DNA from: CBDUBH01 sp965365345
GTDB taxonomy: Bacteria > Bacteroidota > Ignavibacteria > Ignavibacteriales > SURF-24
DNA: 34,877 nucleotides
NCBI GenBank assembly: GCA_965365345.1
Contig: CBDUBH010000035.1
Coordinates: 1 to 34,877 of the forward strand
Direction: 5' to 3'
In this document: positions 24,955 to 33,685 of the stretch, piece by piece
Layout of the letters: each line of letters begins with the position of its first letter
How positions within the stretch are numbered: position 1 is the stretch's first letter
Made by a program: the position numbers and the translations under genes
The notes under the pieces: generated by a model
What the model saw: the letters and a program-made list of their open reading frames with translations, nothing else
What the model was told of the DNA's origin: nothing
Database searches by the model: none

Positions 24955-25722
24955 ATGTCATTTTTTGATTTTGATGTTTTATTGCGATCCGGATTAGCTG
25001 TTATCTCAGCTTTAATTGGAGTTGTCACAACTTTTTCATTAAAGTTAAATCATGAAAAACTTTGTTCGCTGATAAGTTTTTCTGCCGGAGCGCTGCTTGG
25101 TGCTGCTTTGTTTTCCATACTTCCGGAAACATACGGAGAATTATCTTTTTGGGAAATTGCGGTAGGAGCTGTTTCAGGATATCTATTATTCTGGGTAATC
25201 AGTAAATACTTTTCACATGTTTGTCCAGCTTGTTCTGCAAGTCATTTTGATGAACAAACCACAAAAAAGTTTTCTGATATTGTTACGATGATGATAATAG
25301 CTTTGGCATTTCATTCTTTTTTTGATGGAATTGCATTAGTTTCTCACGGTGAACATTCACATTTTGATGAAAATTCCATATTTTTTGCAGTACTTATACA
25401 CAAATTTCCGGAAGGTTTGGCTTTAGCTTCTTTGATGCTTGGAGCTGCTTATTCAAAAAGGAATATTTTAATAAAAGTTTTACTTGTTGAATCAACAACT
25501 ATTTTAGGTGCTATAGCAGGAAGTTTAATGGTTAGTTATGAATTTCCGGTTCACATTATGAATATTTTGATGGCACATATTGCCGGTGGATTTATCTTTT
25601 TGGGAATTCATGCAATTCAAGGTGAAATGCTGAAAAATCATAAAAAATTGGTTTGGCTTTCATTTGTATTTGGAATGATGCTTATATTAAGTACGCATTT
25701 TTTTGGAGAATACTTATTATAA
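24955..25722 (+). CDS. ZIP-family divalent metal transporter
   Basis: The 255-residue inner-membrane protein has about eight hydrophobic segments. The ZIP metal-site signature is present in helix 4 (HSFFDGIAL) and helix 5 (HKFPEGLAL), separated by a His-rich loop (SHGEHSHFDE). ZIP proteins carry Zn, Fe or Mn towards the cytoplasm. The Cys pair CPAC near residue 87 is unusual and may bind metal. The start ATG 24955 has only a weak GGAA upstream. It stands alone between two tRNA-Ser genes. Its direction of transport and metal are family inference. Confidence 0.88.
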   Translation: MSFFDFDVLLRSGLAVISALIGVVTTFSLKLNHEKLCSLISFSAGALLGAALFSILPETYGELSFWEIAVGAVSGYLLFWVISKYFSHVCPACSASHFDEQTTKKFSDIVTMMIIALAFHSFFDGIALVSHGEHSHFDENSIFFAVLIHKFPEGLALASLMLGAAYSKRNILIKVLLVESTTILGAIAGSLMVSYEFPVHIMNILMAHIAGGFIFLGIHAIQGEMLKNHKKLVWLSFVFGMMLILSTHFFGEYLL

Positions 25723-25753
25723 ATTTTATAAATTAGTATTTCAAATTACAACT

Positions 25754-25842
25754 GGAAAGGTGGCAGAGTGGTTGAATGCGGCGGTCTCGAAAACCGTTAT
25801 ATTGGGCAACCGGTATCGGGGGTTCGAATCCCCCCCTTTCCG
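25754..25842 (+). tRNA. tRNA-Ser(CGA), probable integration site
   Basis: The 89-base cloverleaf has acceptor GGAAAGG/CCTTTCC, the anticodon arm GCGGT-CTCGAAA-ACCGT with anticodon CGA, a long variable arm, T-loop GGTTCGAATCC and discriminator G25842. CCA is not encoded. A tyrosine recombinase gene lies 228 bases downstream of its 3' end, the usual arrangement for an element inserted at a tRNA. Confidence 0.94.
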
Positions 25843-25860
25843 CTGGGTATTTTTAACACA
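25820..25860. other. Putative attachment site at the tRNA-Ser(CGA) 3' end
   Basis: The T-arm and acceptor 3' half of the tRNA is the expected core for a tyrosine recombinase that inserts at tRNA genes. No second copy of this sequence is found in the island to the right edge, so the other end is outside the window and the exact core is unknown. Confidence 0.4.
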
Positions 25861-25950
25861 GTTTTAAAAAGTAAAAGCTGCGTTTTTAGTTTATAATCGC
25901 AATTTCCTGTCTCTGAGTTGAACCCAAATCACCCCGGATAAAATAATAAA

Positions 25951-25969
25951 ATGACACTTTTATGACACT
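25951..25969. repeat. Two ATGACACT direct repeats, 11-base period
   Basis: ATGACACT occurs at 25951-25958 and 25962-25969, one helical turn apart, between the tRNA and the integrase gene. This is a plausible arm-type binding site for the recombinase or its partner. Confidence 0.4.
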
Positions 25970-25971
25970 AA

Positions 25972-25986
25972 TTAGATTTAATCTAA
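25972..25986. repeat. TTAGAT-TTA-ATCTAA palindrome in the putative attachment region
   Basis: A perfect 6-bp inverted repeat around three bases, next to the ATGACACT repeats. It may be a protein-binding site of the integration region; AT-rich chance is possible. Confidence 0.3.
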
Positions 25987-25997
25987 ATAAGAGAATT

Positions 25998-26019
25998 TGC
26001 CCGAAAATATTTCCGGGCA
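25998..26019 (-). terminator. Weak terminator-like hairpin after the integrase gene
   Basis: TGCCCG and CGGGCA pair around ten bases, and on the minus strand the stem can be lengthened through a G-U wobble that would be C-A on plus. It lies 52 bases after the integrase stop. It lacks a strong T-run. Confidence 0.4.
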
Positions 26020-26070
26020 GTTTGGAATTCTGTTTTTTCAAATTAATTTTGTGTTGCTGAATCATAGAAA

Positions 26071-27147
26071 TTATTCCAAAAGTTTGTCCAAATGTGATAC
26101 TTTGTCATGCAAAAAGTCCGGTCTGTGATGGGCGTACATCTCGGTTTCCTTAATCGAACTGTGTCCCAACAGCTCTTTTATGTCCTCGATCCTGACTCCC
26201 CTTTGGATCAGAATCGTTGCGTAGGTGTGCCTGAACTTATGCAGAAATGCGTTCGACTTAATTCCTGCGTTCTTTGCAATTTTCTTACAGACATCCAGAA
26301 GTTTCCTTTCTTTTAATATTCCGCCTCCGGGAGCCGGAAAGACAAACTCGCTTTCACTTTGGCTTTTCATCTGATTTAGCATCTCAAAGAGCGAATTTGA
26401 CATCGGTATCCGTCTTTCTGATTTTTTGGTCTTTGTCCTGAACTCCCCGGTAGACTTTACAATTACAAGTTTGTGCTTGAAGTCAATATGCTGCCATTTA
26501 AGATTTGCAAATTCCGCGAATCGCATACCGGTCAGAAGCAATCCAAGAAAAGCGTTTCTGTAAGCTAAGTGCATTTTCTGATCAAAAAAATCTTTAAGTT
26601 CATCTTCTGTGTAATAATCGGGCTCTTTCCCTTCAACTCTCAGATTGCTTAAATGCAAAACCGGGCTTCTTGCAATATGCTCTTTCAATACTTCTTCCTT
26701 GAAAAATGCTTTTATGACCTGAAGGTACATATTGACAGTTTTAGGCTTCGGCTGATATGCTTTATCTTTATTGTTCTTAGGATCTTTTCTTTTGGAATTT
26801 ATCAAATTCAAAAGCAAGGTTCCGTGATCCGGAGTAAATTCATCTACATACTGAATCCCCGCAGATTCAGCGAACTGCCTTAGCTGCTCAATAATGGATT
26901 TGTATCTTTTAACGGTTCCTTTTCTTAAACCCGATTTGGTTCTTTCAAAATCTTCCAGTGCTTTAACAAAAAGATATCTTTCCCTGCGGAGTTTTCTTTT
27001 GATCAGTTTTTTTTCATACTTCCTGCTGTTTATCATAGCTTCCTTGGCAACGGCATCGGCTTTTTTATCAAACGTCATACGGATCTTCTCGCCGTTCTCA
27101 TCGATCATATGAAGCCACAATTTACCGCTCGGTAACTGCTTTATCAT
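26071..27147 (-). CDS. Tyrosine recombinase (integrase) of the island
   Basis: The 358-residue site-specific recombinase has an N-terminal arm-type region (1-60), a core-binding SAM-like domain (about 60-165) and a catalytic domain with R209 in LTGMRFAEF, a Lys near 241, H303 and R306 in LHKFRHTYA, H329 in LLGHSS and the nucleophile Y338 in EMYAH. All catalytic residues are present, so it should be active. AAGGAGAT stands just before ATG 27147, 29 bases after the small HTH gene, so the two form a unit. Its 3' end faces tRNA-Ser(CGA). It resembles integrases of integrative elements and prophages; no phage structural gene is in view. Confidence 0.92.
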   Translation of the reverse strand: MIKQLPSGKLWLHMIDENGEKIRMTFDKKADAVAKEAMINSRKYEKKLIKRKLRRERYLFVKALEDFERTKSGLRKGTVKRYKSIIEQLRQFAESAGIQYVDEFTPDHGTLLLNLINSKRKDPKNNKDKAYQPKPKTVNMYLQVIKAFFKEEVLKEHIARSPVLHLSNLRVEGKEPDYYTEDELKDFFDQKMHLAYRNAFLGLLLTGMRFAEFANLKWQHIDFKHKLVIVKSTGEFRTKTKKSERRIPMSNSLFEMLNQMKSQSESEFVFPAPGGGILKERKLLDVCKKIAKNAGIKSNAFLHKFRHTYATILIQRGVRIEDIKELLGHSSIKETEMYAHHRPDFLHDKVSHLDKLLE

Positions 27148-27176
27148 TTTATCTCCTTATATAATTTTTTACATCA

Positions 27177-27491
27177 TCATTTAACTCCTTCGATTAAAAT
27201 TCTTGCGATCTCCATATAATGGATCATCGGCTTGCTGCCCAGATATGTAGATGCAATTATGTTTTTCTTTACCCTTCTTCTTAAGAACTCTTCTCCTATG
27301 CCTAAAACATTGGAAGCTTCCTTGAACGTAAAATTGAATTTGCTTCCAGATTCTTTCAGCAGAAGCTCAGCGGTTTTTTCAATAAGTTTTTGTTTTTCAT
27401 CCTTTGTCATATCTTCCGGATGAAATGATCCTCCGGACTGTAAAGATTGCAGTTTTGATTTTATTTCATTTAGATCCTTGCCTTTTATCAT
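27177..27491 (-). CDS. Small HTH DNA-binding protein, possible excisionase
   Basis: The 104-residue protein has a charged helical N-terminus and a C-terminal helix-turn-helix that reads like a DNA-binding domain of the excisionase/MerR-like type (TFKEASNVLGIGEEFLRRRVKKNII, then STYLGSKPMIHYMEIARILIEG with the wing-like segment). It lies directly upstream of the integrase gene with a 29-base gap, a common place for a recombination directionality factor. GAGGG lies about ten bases before ATG 27491. Direct proof of excisionase activity is lacking; a simple regulator of the integrase is the alternative. Confidence 0.7.
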   Translation of the reverse strand: MIKGKDLNEIKSKLQSLQSGGSFHPEDMTKDEKQKLIEKTAELLLKESGSKFNFTFKEASNVLGIGEEFLRRRVKKNIIASTYLGSKPMIHYMEIARILIEGVK

Positions 27492-27556
27492 AAGATTAAT
27501 CCCTCTTATTCTTATACCTTATTCTGATTTTATCTTAGCATGTTGCATTTTTTAGA

Positions 27557-27607
27557 AAAAAGCCTGAATTTCATGCTTAACCATTAGGCATAAACTTCAG
27601 GCTTTTT
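27557..27607 (-). terminator. Intrinsic terminator of the 258-residue protein gene
   Basis: AAAAAGCCTGAA (27557-27568) and TTCAGGCTTTTT (27596-27607) pair over 12 bases around a loop that holds its own small ATGC/GCAT stem. On the minus strand the stem ends in a T-run. It separates this gene from the HTH-integrase unit. Confidence 0.88.
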
Positions 27608-27627
27608 ATTCTGCCGAATCAAATTAT

Positions 27628-28404
27628 TTATCTCTTCCTTCCGGATCTTTTTTCATTGTTTTTTACTTCATCATTAGCATTAATTTCAGACTTGGTTTTC
27701 GCTTTATTTTCATCGGAATCCTTTGGCGGCTTGAGTTCAAGTTTTTTGACCATTTCGGTAAAGTATTCTCTGCAGTAGCCTTCTCGCCCGATTTTCCTGT
27801 TGCCGGTTACTCTTAAGTAAAGCTGGGGGTCTTGTTTTTCCGTGTACCTTAGCAGTTCCTTACAGAAATCATCACTTGAATTTATCGCAAGATCTTTCAA
27901 TCTGTTTAGCGCTTCATAATTATCGGGGGTATTCTGTCTAATAAGGAATTTCTCAAAGGACGTGGGAATGTTTTTCCCGTATTTTTTATAATAGTCAGGA
28001 CTTTGTATTTTTATCTTAGTTATGTCAATGTTATGCTCTTTGGATTCCATTTTAGACAGTTCCCTATGAATCTCACCGTATCTTTTCAAATTATCTTTTG
28101 CATCTGCAAGTTTTACCTTATCGCGTATAATCTCGGTTTCAATAGCTTTTTTATCGGCATTCGAAAGTTCGGGGTAATGTTCATTATTTCCCGCTAACGT
28201 ATCTTTTGCCAATTCTGTTTTATTTTTAATCAGTTTTACAATCTGTTGATAAGCCTGAATAATCGTATATGATGATTTGCTCGTTAGTTTTTTCTCCTTT
28301 GTTAACGGAGTTATATCTTTAAGAATCCAGTTAATATCTGAATTGTAATCGAAGGGATGTAAATAGTTTTTTTCTTCACTTTCATTTACATTTTGTTTAG
28401 CCAT
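27628..28404 (-). CDS. Hypothetical island protein, mostly helical
   Basis: I do not recognise this 258-residue protein. It has no signal peptide or membrane segment. Residues 35-120 are predicted helical and rich in Lys/Glu, the middle (130-225) contains several aromatic residues and a short motif CREYFTEM, and the last 35 residues are a charged, low-complexity tail (Lys/Asn/Glu) ending in KRSGRKR, which suggests nucleic-acid contact. AAGGAG precedes ATG 28404. It lies 144 bases downstream of the 554-residue protein. A possible role is in the element's own maintenance or control; this is speculation from position. Confidence 0.7.
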   Translation of the reverse strand: MAKQNVNESEEKNYLHPFDYNSDINWILKDITPLTKEKKLTSKSSYTIIQAYQQIVKLIKNKTELAKDTLAGNNEHYPELSNADKKAIETEIIRDKVKLADAKDNLKRYGEIHRELSKMESKEHNIDITKIKIQSPDYYKKYGKNIPTSFEKFLIRQNTPDNYEALNRLKDLAINSSDDFCKELLRYTEKQDPQLYLRVTGNRKIGREGYCREYFTEMVKKLELKPPKDSDENKAKTKSEINANDEVKNNEKRSGRKR

Positions 28405-28548
28405 TTCGTGCTCCTTTATTTATTTGAAATTTAACATTCAATAAAAGAAGCGAGAAGGAAAATTGGAATAGCTTGAAAAATTGTTTTCAGCAAGAAGAAA
28501 AATTGCAGAAATAAAGTTAAAGTCCTAATGTCTTTATATCTTCAGCAG

Positions 28549-30213
28549 CTAAAATATTTTTGGAAGGGATACTTTCCATTTGATTTTATTAGTTAGGGAA
28601 ATTCGTATGTAACTTTCTTTTTTTTTATTTTTATTTTCTTTGGTGTCATAGTCAATATTATCGTCTAAATTCTTACTCAATTTATGACCTAATTTAAGTT
28701 GTCTTTCCACATCATATATATGATTTCTAACGGTAGCTATTGCACTTCTGACAGTTTCTGTACTTCTATCTCGATATTCAGGATTTTTTTTATGTACCTC
28801 TTTTATTAAATCTTGGATTCTATGATACTTGTTAGGATTATTAAAAAGATATGCCAAGTAATAACAACCTTTAAGGTTTTTGATTAGTATCGATTCTTCA
28901 TAACCAAACGATATCTCCCAATAATCACCACGAAAAAGCCAAAGATATTTTGATTCCACTTTCTTTTCAGAATCTTTATTAAATAATTCTTTTTCACTTT
29001 TTTTATATTCAGCATAAAGATAATACCAATATCCTATATCCATAGTTAATCTTGGAACTCCATCACTGATACAAAGGAGTGATTTTTTTACAGCAGAATC
29101 AAATGCTCTAATATTCTTAACATATGCTAATATTGGTTTTAGGCGATTTTCCTTTACAAATTGAGCACTAAATGATTCAGCCATCTGAAAAGGCTTCTTT
29201 CTGAAATACAAGGATACATATAGTTGAGTAATATTTTCTAAAATTTCGTCAATAGGTTTAATAAAATAAAAACGGAATTCTTTTATTTCATCAATTAAAC
29301 AATCTAAATTCTCACTTGTAAATATGATGTGCTTTTGATTATAATCGTATGATTTTATTATCAACATTAAGTCACTTTGTTTTTGTAATGACAAATTATG
29401 AACATTCAGCAGAATCAATCCATCAAATCCATTTCTAATCATTTCGGGCAAACCTTCATTAAGGTCATGATAAAAGTAATTGTCATTTTGCTTTATTCTA
29501 GGTATTACCCAACTTACAAACGCAGAATAGTCTCCTATTATAATACATCTTCTATTTATAGTAGTTTCATAAATATCGCGGCTACTCATTAAAATATTCG
29601 CCGGATGTATTAAATCAGGAATATAGAGGCCTCCGTAACCTTGACCAAGCAGTCCGTCAGGACCGTATCTTAAATATAAATTTAGAATATCTTTTTTTAC
29701 ATCATATTCCGGAAATTCCACATCCTTAAAAAACATATATAGAATCTTAAAATAAAAATAATCCTCTACAGCAATTGTTTTTACTTTGAACTCTTGCTCA
29801 GATTCCCACTGCATAACATATATAGTAAAATTGAATTTGTCATCAATTAAGGTAAAAAGTTCTCTTCCGAAGAAAGGATATAAAAATAAGGTTTCCTTAT
29901 CTTTTATAAAATCTTTGATTTTTTTTAACTTTTCTGCAAGATCATTACCACTATAATGATAAGAAATATGATAATATTTGGTATTTTTACTACAAATTTG
30001 TTTTAGTCTTTTATCCAATTTTGATCTTACTCTATCTCTGTCAGAGGTAGTCATTAGGTAAATTATTATTCCGACTTCAGAAAGGATATTAGTATCTAAT
30101 TCTTCGTATAAAAGTTCAGGAAAATCATATCGACTTGACCAAGCGGGTTCAGTCAATATCAAAACTTTCTTTGATTTGCTTTTTGCGACAGCTATTTCAT
30201 CATTGGATTGCAT
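28549..30213 (-). CDS. Large island protein with a degenerate sigma-54-activator-like AAA+ region
   Basis: The 554-residue cytoplasmic protein shows three parts. Residues 15-200 form an alpha/beta region with a Rossmann-like start (KKVLILTEPAW) that may be a ligand-sensing domain. Residues 222-395 follow the order of a sigma-54-type AAA+ domain, but the catalytic parts are lost: Walker A reads IIIGDYSAFVS, Walker B reads LLNVHNLSLQKQSDLM, and the C-subdomain pattern of bEBPs survives as LAYVKNIRAFDSAVKKSLL. No GAFTGA loop is visible. Residues 424-554 look like the W...LKGxxYLAxLF module found at the end of some large regulators. I infer a non-catalytic regulator or scaffold. It precedes the 258-residue gene and follows hsdR. 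It is more AT-rich than hsdR. Family assignment is by eye. Confidence 0.55.
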   Translation of the reverse strand: MQSNDEIAVAKSKSKKVLILTEPAWSSRYDFPELLYEELDTNILSEVGIIIYLMTTSDRDRVRSKLDKRLKQICSKNTKYYHISYHYSGNDLAEKLKKIKDFIKDKETLFLYPFFGRELFTLIDDKFNFTIYVMQWESEQEFKVKTIAVEDYFYFKILYMFFKDVEFPEYDVKKDILNLYLRYGPDGLLGQGYGGLYIPDLIHPANILMSSRDIYETTINRRCIIIGDYSAFVSWVIPRIKQNDNYFYHDLNEGLPEMIRNGFDGLILLNVHNLSLQKQSDLMLIIKSYDYNQKHIIFTSENLDCLIDEIKEFRFYFIKPIDEILENITQLYVSLYFRKKPFQMAESFSAQFVKENRLKPILAYVKNIRAFDSAVKKSLLCISDGVPRLTMDIGYWYYLYAEYKKSEKELFNKDSEKKVESKYLWLFRGDYWEISFGYEESILIKNLKGCYYLAYLFNNPNKYHRIQDLIKEVHKKNPEYRDRSTETVRSAIATVRNHIYDVERQLKLGHKLSKNLDDNIDYDTKENKNKKKESYIRISLTNKIKWKVSLPKIF

Positions 30214-30265
30214 CTAACACCATCAATTTATTTATTAAAAAGGGCTTTTAGCAGAGCTCAGAGCG

Positions 30266-30281
30266 ATTGAATCCATTCAAT
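30266..30281. promoter_or_regulatory. Palindrome upstream of the 554-residue gene
   Basis: ATTGAA-TCCA-TTCAAT is a perfect 6-bp inverted repeat 53 bases before the start of the 554-residue gene, in the 231-base gap after hsdR. It is a candidate operator, possibly for self-control. Confidence 0.3.
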
Positions 30282-30444
30282 AGAATAACAAGTTAAGATC
30301 AGTTTCTTTGATTTTGAAGTAAAAACTAACAATTTATAGAAATTCAGCATTCTTCTTCCCTGCTTGGGGGTTGTTTTTGTTGTGTAAAGTATTAAATAGC
30401 ATTTTTTTTAGCAACAAGATCCGGATAAAGACTAATATTAATAC

Positions 30445-33400
30445 TTAGAGTGTTAATTCATTAGCAATCAGTTCAGCTTGCTTAAGCACGGTTTCAGTTG
30501 CAAGCATCTGCATATCCGGAGGATAGCCGAACTGGCGCAGAGTTCTTTTAACGATCACTTTTAGCTTTGCCTTTACACTTTCTTTTATAGTCCAATCTAT
30601 CGAAGCGTTCTGTTTTACTTTTTCAAATAGCACAACAGCTAACTCCCGGAGCTTATCTTTCTGCATCAACTCACGCGCGCTTTCATTGTTTGCAATAGCG
30701 GTATAGAAAGCATATTCGTAGGAAGACATTCCCATCTCTTCGGGTTCTTTATCTAAGTTCTTAATTTCTTTACCCAATGAAATCAGCTCTTCAATTACTT
30801 CGGCTGCGGTTAAGATTTTATTATGGTATTTTTTAATTGATGACTCGAGCATCTCCATTAAGGATTTGCCTTGAACAAGATTTGTTTTTATGCGGGCTTT
30901 TATCTCATCGTTAAGCAGTTTTCTTAAAACTTCCAGAGCAATATTCTTATGCTCCATGTTCTTTACTTCCAGAAGAAAATCTTCCGACAAAATGGATATA
31001 TCGGGTTTCTTAATTCCGGCTGCATCAAATATATCAATTACTTTTTCCGTAACTAATGCTTTATCTATTACTTGGCGGATAGCAGTTTCAATCTCTTCAT
31101 CTGATCTTCCGTTTGAACCGGTGTTGAATTTTGTAAGCCTTGCCTTTACAGCTTGAAAGAATGCTACTTCATCTTTTACATCCATTGCCTTGTCATGCGG
31201 AATGGCAATTGCAAAAGCACTGGAAAGTGCAGTAACCTCATCTATAAATCTTTTCTTTCCGTTATCCAGACTTAGTATATGTTCTTCAGCTGCTAAAATA
31301 ATCTTTAATTTTGTGTTTGTATCAGCAGTGAAATATTCCTCATATAGAAGGCCTCTGTCTTTGCCTATGTATGGAACCATAGGATCTTTGACAAGATCTT
31401 CATAATCTTTTGAGTATTGTTTTACCGGCTTTTCCAAAAACATCTGGGATACTACTTCCAATTTCTCAAGCATTATCTGCACTGCTTTCTCTTGAGCTAC
31501 TGCCGGATCGCCTTTACCTCCGCTGTCTGAATAAAACGAAAGAGCTTTCTTTAGGTCTGATGCTATTCCGAGATAATCTACAATCAGTCCGCCCGGTTTA
31601 TCTTTATAAACTCTATTTACTCTTGCAATTGCTTGCATTAAGTTATGGCCTTTCATAGGCTTATCTAAATAAAGCGTGTGAAGCGGCGGAACATCAAATC
31701 CGGTAAGCCACATATCTCTCACAATCACAAGCTTTAACTCATCATCCGGATCTTTCATCCTGTCGGCAAGCGTTCGCCTTTCTTCTTTTGTGGTGTGGTG
31801 TTTTGCTAGGCTTGGACCGTCTGAAGATGAAGCTGTCATAACCACTTTGATTACGCCTTTTCTTAAATCTTTGCTGTGCCAGTCCGGTCTTATTTTAATT
31901 ATCTCATCGTAGAGTTCAGAAGCTATTCTTCTGGACATTGCAACTATCATCGCTTTGCCTTCAAAGACCTCTTGCCTTAGCTCAAAATGAGTTACTATAT
32001 CAAGCGCTATCTGTTTTAATCTATCTGGACTTCCGACTAATGCTTCTAACTGCGTCCACTTAGCTTTTATTTGCTGGGATAGAGATAGATCTTCTTTTTC
32101 AAGCTCATCATCTAACTCATCGACTAGTTTTTTGCCCTCAGAGCTTAAATTTATTTTTGCAAGTCTTCCTTCGTAGTAAATCCTTACTGTTGCTCCGTCA
32201 TCAACAGCGCGCGCAATATCATAAACATCGATGTAACTGCCGAATACTGCCGGAGTGTTCACATCAGAGCTTTCAATAGGTGTTCCGGTAAAGCCCAAGT
32301 AAGTTGCATTTGGAAGAGCATCCCGCATGTACTTGGCAAAACCGTATACAACCTTTTTACCTACTACATTGCCGTTTTCATCTTTATCATCAATGGTTTT
32401 TGCTTTGAAGCCGTACTGGGTTCTATGAGCTTCATCAGCAATTACAACTATGTTCTTTCGGTCTGAAAGTTTTTCATAGATATTGCCTTCATCCGGTTGA
32501 AACTTCTGTATTGTAGTAAATACAACTCCGCCGGAGGCTACTTTAAGCAGTTCCTTTAAGTGATCTCTGTTTTCTGCTTGCACCGGCTCTTGCCTTAGAA
32601 GCTGTTTTGACGAGGCGAATGTATCAAATAACTGATCATCTAAATCATTGCGGTCAGTGATTACAAGTATAGTCGGATTATCAAGATCTAAAACAATCTT
32701 GCCGGTATAGAATACCATCGATAAGGATTTGCCGCTTCCTTGCGTATGCCAAACAACCCCACCCTTTCTGTTGCCTTGTTCAGATGATGCTGTAATTGTA
32801 TTTTCAACTGCTTTGTTTACTGCATAGTATTGGTGATAAGCTGCAAGCTTTTTTACTGTTTCAATCGTGGTGATACGTGTTACGGAGTCTTCTTTTTTTG
32901 ATTTTTCAAACACTATGAAATGCCGCACTAGATCAAGCAGAGTCTGCTTGTTCAGCATTCCCTTGATAAGTGTTTCAAGTTCGCTTATTAAGTGAGAAGC
33001 TTCTTTTTTGCCGTCAGAGGATTTCCATGACATAAAGCGGCTTAATCCGGCTGATATTGTTCCGGCTTTAGCTTCTAATCCATCAGAGATTATAGTAAAT
33101 GCGTTGTACGTGAAAAGATCCGGAATGGCTTCTTTGTACGTCTGAATCTGCTTGAAAGCTGTTTTTACTGTAGCGTTTTCATCAACAGCATTCTTTAATT
33201 CTATTACAACAAGTGGAATACCGTTTACAAACAGAACTATGTCCGGTCTTTTATTTACCGTTCCGCTGAGTGTATTTGATGATATTACAGTAAACTGATT
33301 AGCAACCACAAAATCATTATTTTCGGGATTTTGAAAATCTACAAGCCAAACTAAATCACCTCTGCTTTGTCCGTCTTTTTGATAGCTTACATTTATTCCT

Positions 33401-33681
33401 TCGGTAAGCATCCGGTGAAATGTTTCATTATTTGAGATAAGTTCCGGTGAGCTTAATCTCTGAATCTGCTTTATAGCGTCTTCTCTTGCCTCTTTTGGAA
33501 TATTTGGATTTATTCTGCCGACAGCATTTTGCAAGCGTTCAATGAGCAGTACATCTTCAAAAGATTTTCTTTCCGCGTTATCCATATCCGGAGCTATATC
33601 TGGTGCGTAGATATACTTATAGCCTTGATCTTCAAGCTGCTCGATTGAGAGAATTTCTATGGCGGATTCGGTGATTTTCAT
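30445..33681 (-). CDS. hsdR: Type I restriction enzyme subunit R (HsdR)
   Basis: The 1078-residue protein is the DNA-translocating nuclease of a type I system. It has an N-terminal PD-(D/E)XK nuclease domain (D147, E161, K163; RPDIVLF and VVIELKNA), SF2 motor domains with Walker A HTQGSGKS at about 312-319, IADEAHRTQYG, LGFTGTPI and motif VI QAIARVNRVYKDKPGG, and a C-terminal helical region. All active-site residues are present. I chose ATG 33681, four bases after the upstream stop; the frame can be extended to a TTG at 33699 that overlaps that gene. HsdM and HsdS are not in the window and probably lie to the right. HsdR acts only with both, so on its own it is inert. Confidence 0.93.
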   Translation of the reverse strand: MKITESAIEILSIEQLEDQGYKYIYAPDIAPDMDNAERKSFEDVLLIERLQNAVGRINPNIPKEAREDAIKQIQRLSSPELISNNETFHRMLTEGINVSYQKDGQSRGDLVWLVDFQNPENNDFVVANQFTVISSNTLSGTVNKRPDIVLFVNGIPLVVIELKNAVDENATVKTAFKQIQTYKEAIPDLFTYNAFTIISDGLEAKAGTISAGLSRFMSWKSSDGKKEASHLISELETLIKGMLNKQTLLDLVRHFIVFEKSKKEDSVTRITTIETVKKLAAYHQYYAVNKAVENTITASSEQGNRKGGVVWHTQGSGKSLSMVFYTGKIVLDLDNPTILVITDRNDLDDQLFDTFASSKQLLRQEPVQAENRDHLKELLKVASGGVVFTTIQKFQPDEGNIYEKLSDRKNIVVIADEAHRTQYGFKAKTIDDKDENGNVVGKKVVYGFAKYMRDALPNATYLGFTGTPIESSDVNTPAVFGSYIDVYDIARAVDDGATVRIYYEGRLAKINLSSEGKKLVDELDDELEKEDLSLSQQIKAKWTQLEALVGSPDRLKQIALDIVTHFELRQEVFEGKAMIVAMSRRIASELYDEIIKIRPDWHSKDLRKGVIKVVMTASSSDGPSLAKHHTTKEERRTLADRMKDPDDELKLVIVRDMWLTGFDVPPLHTLYLDKPMKGHNLMQAIARVNRVYKDKPGGLIVDYLGIASDLKKALSFYSDSGGKGDPAVAQEKAVQIMLEKLEVVSQMFLEKPVKQYSKDYEDLVKDPMVPYIGKDRGLLYEEYFTADTNTKLKIILAAEEHILSLDNGKKRFIDEVTALSSAFAIAIPHDKAMDVKDEVAFFQAVKARLTKFNTGSNGRSDEEIETAIRQVIDKALVTEKVIDIFDAAGIKKPDISILSEDFLLEVKNMEHKNIALEVLRKLLNDEIKARIKTNLVQGKSLMEMLESSIKKYHNKILTAAEVIEELISLGKEIKNLDKEPEEMGMSSYEYAFYTAIANNESARELMQKDKLRELAVVLFEKVKQNASIDWTIKESVKAKLKVIVKRTLRQFGYPPDMQMLATETVLKQAELIANELTL

Positions 33682-33685
33682 ATTT

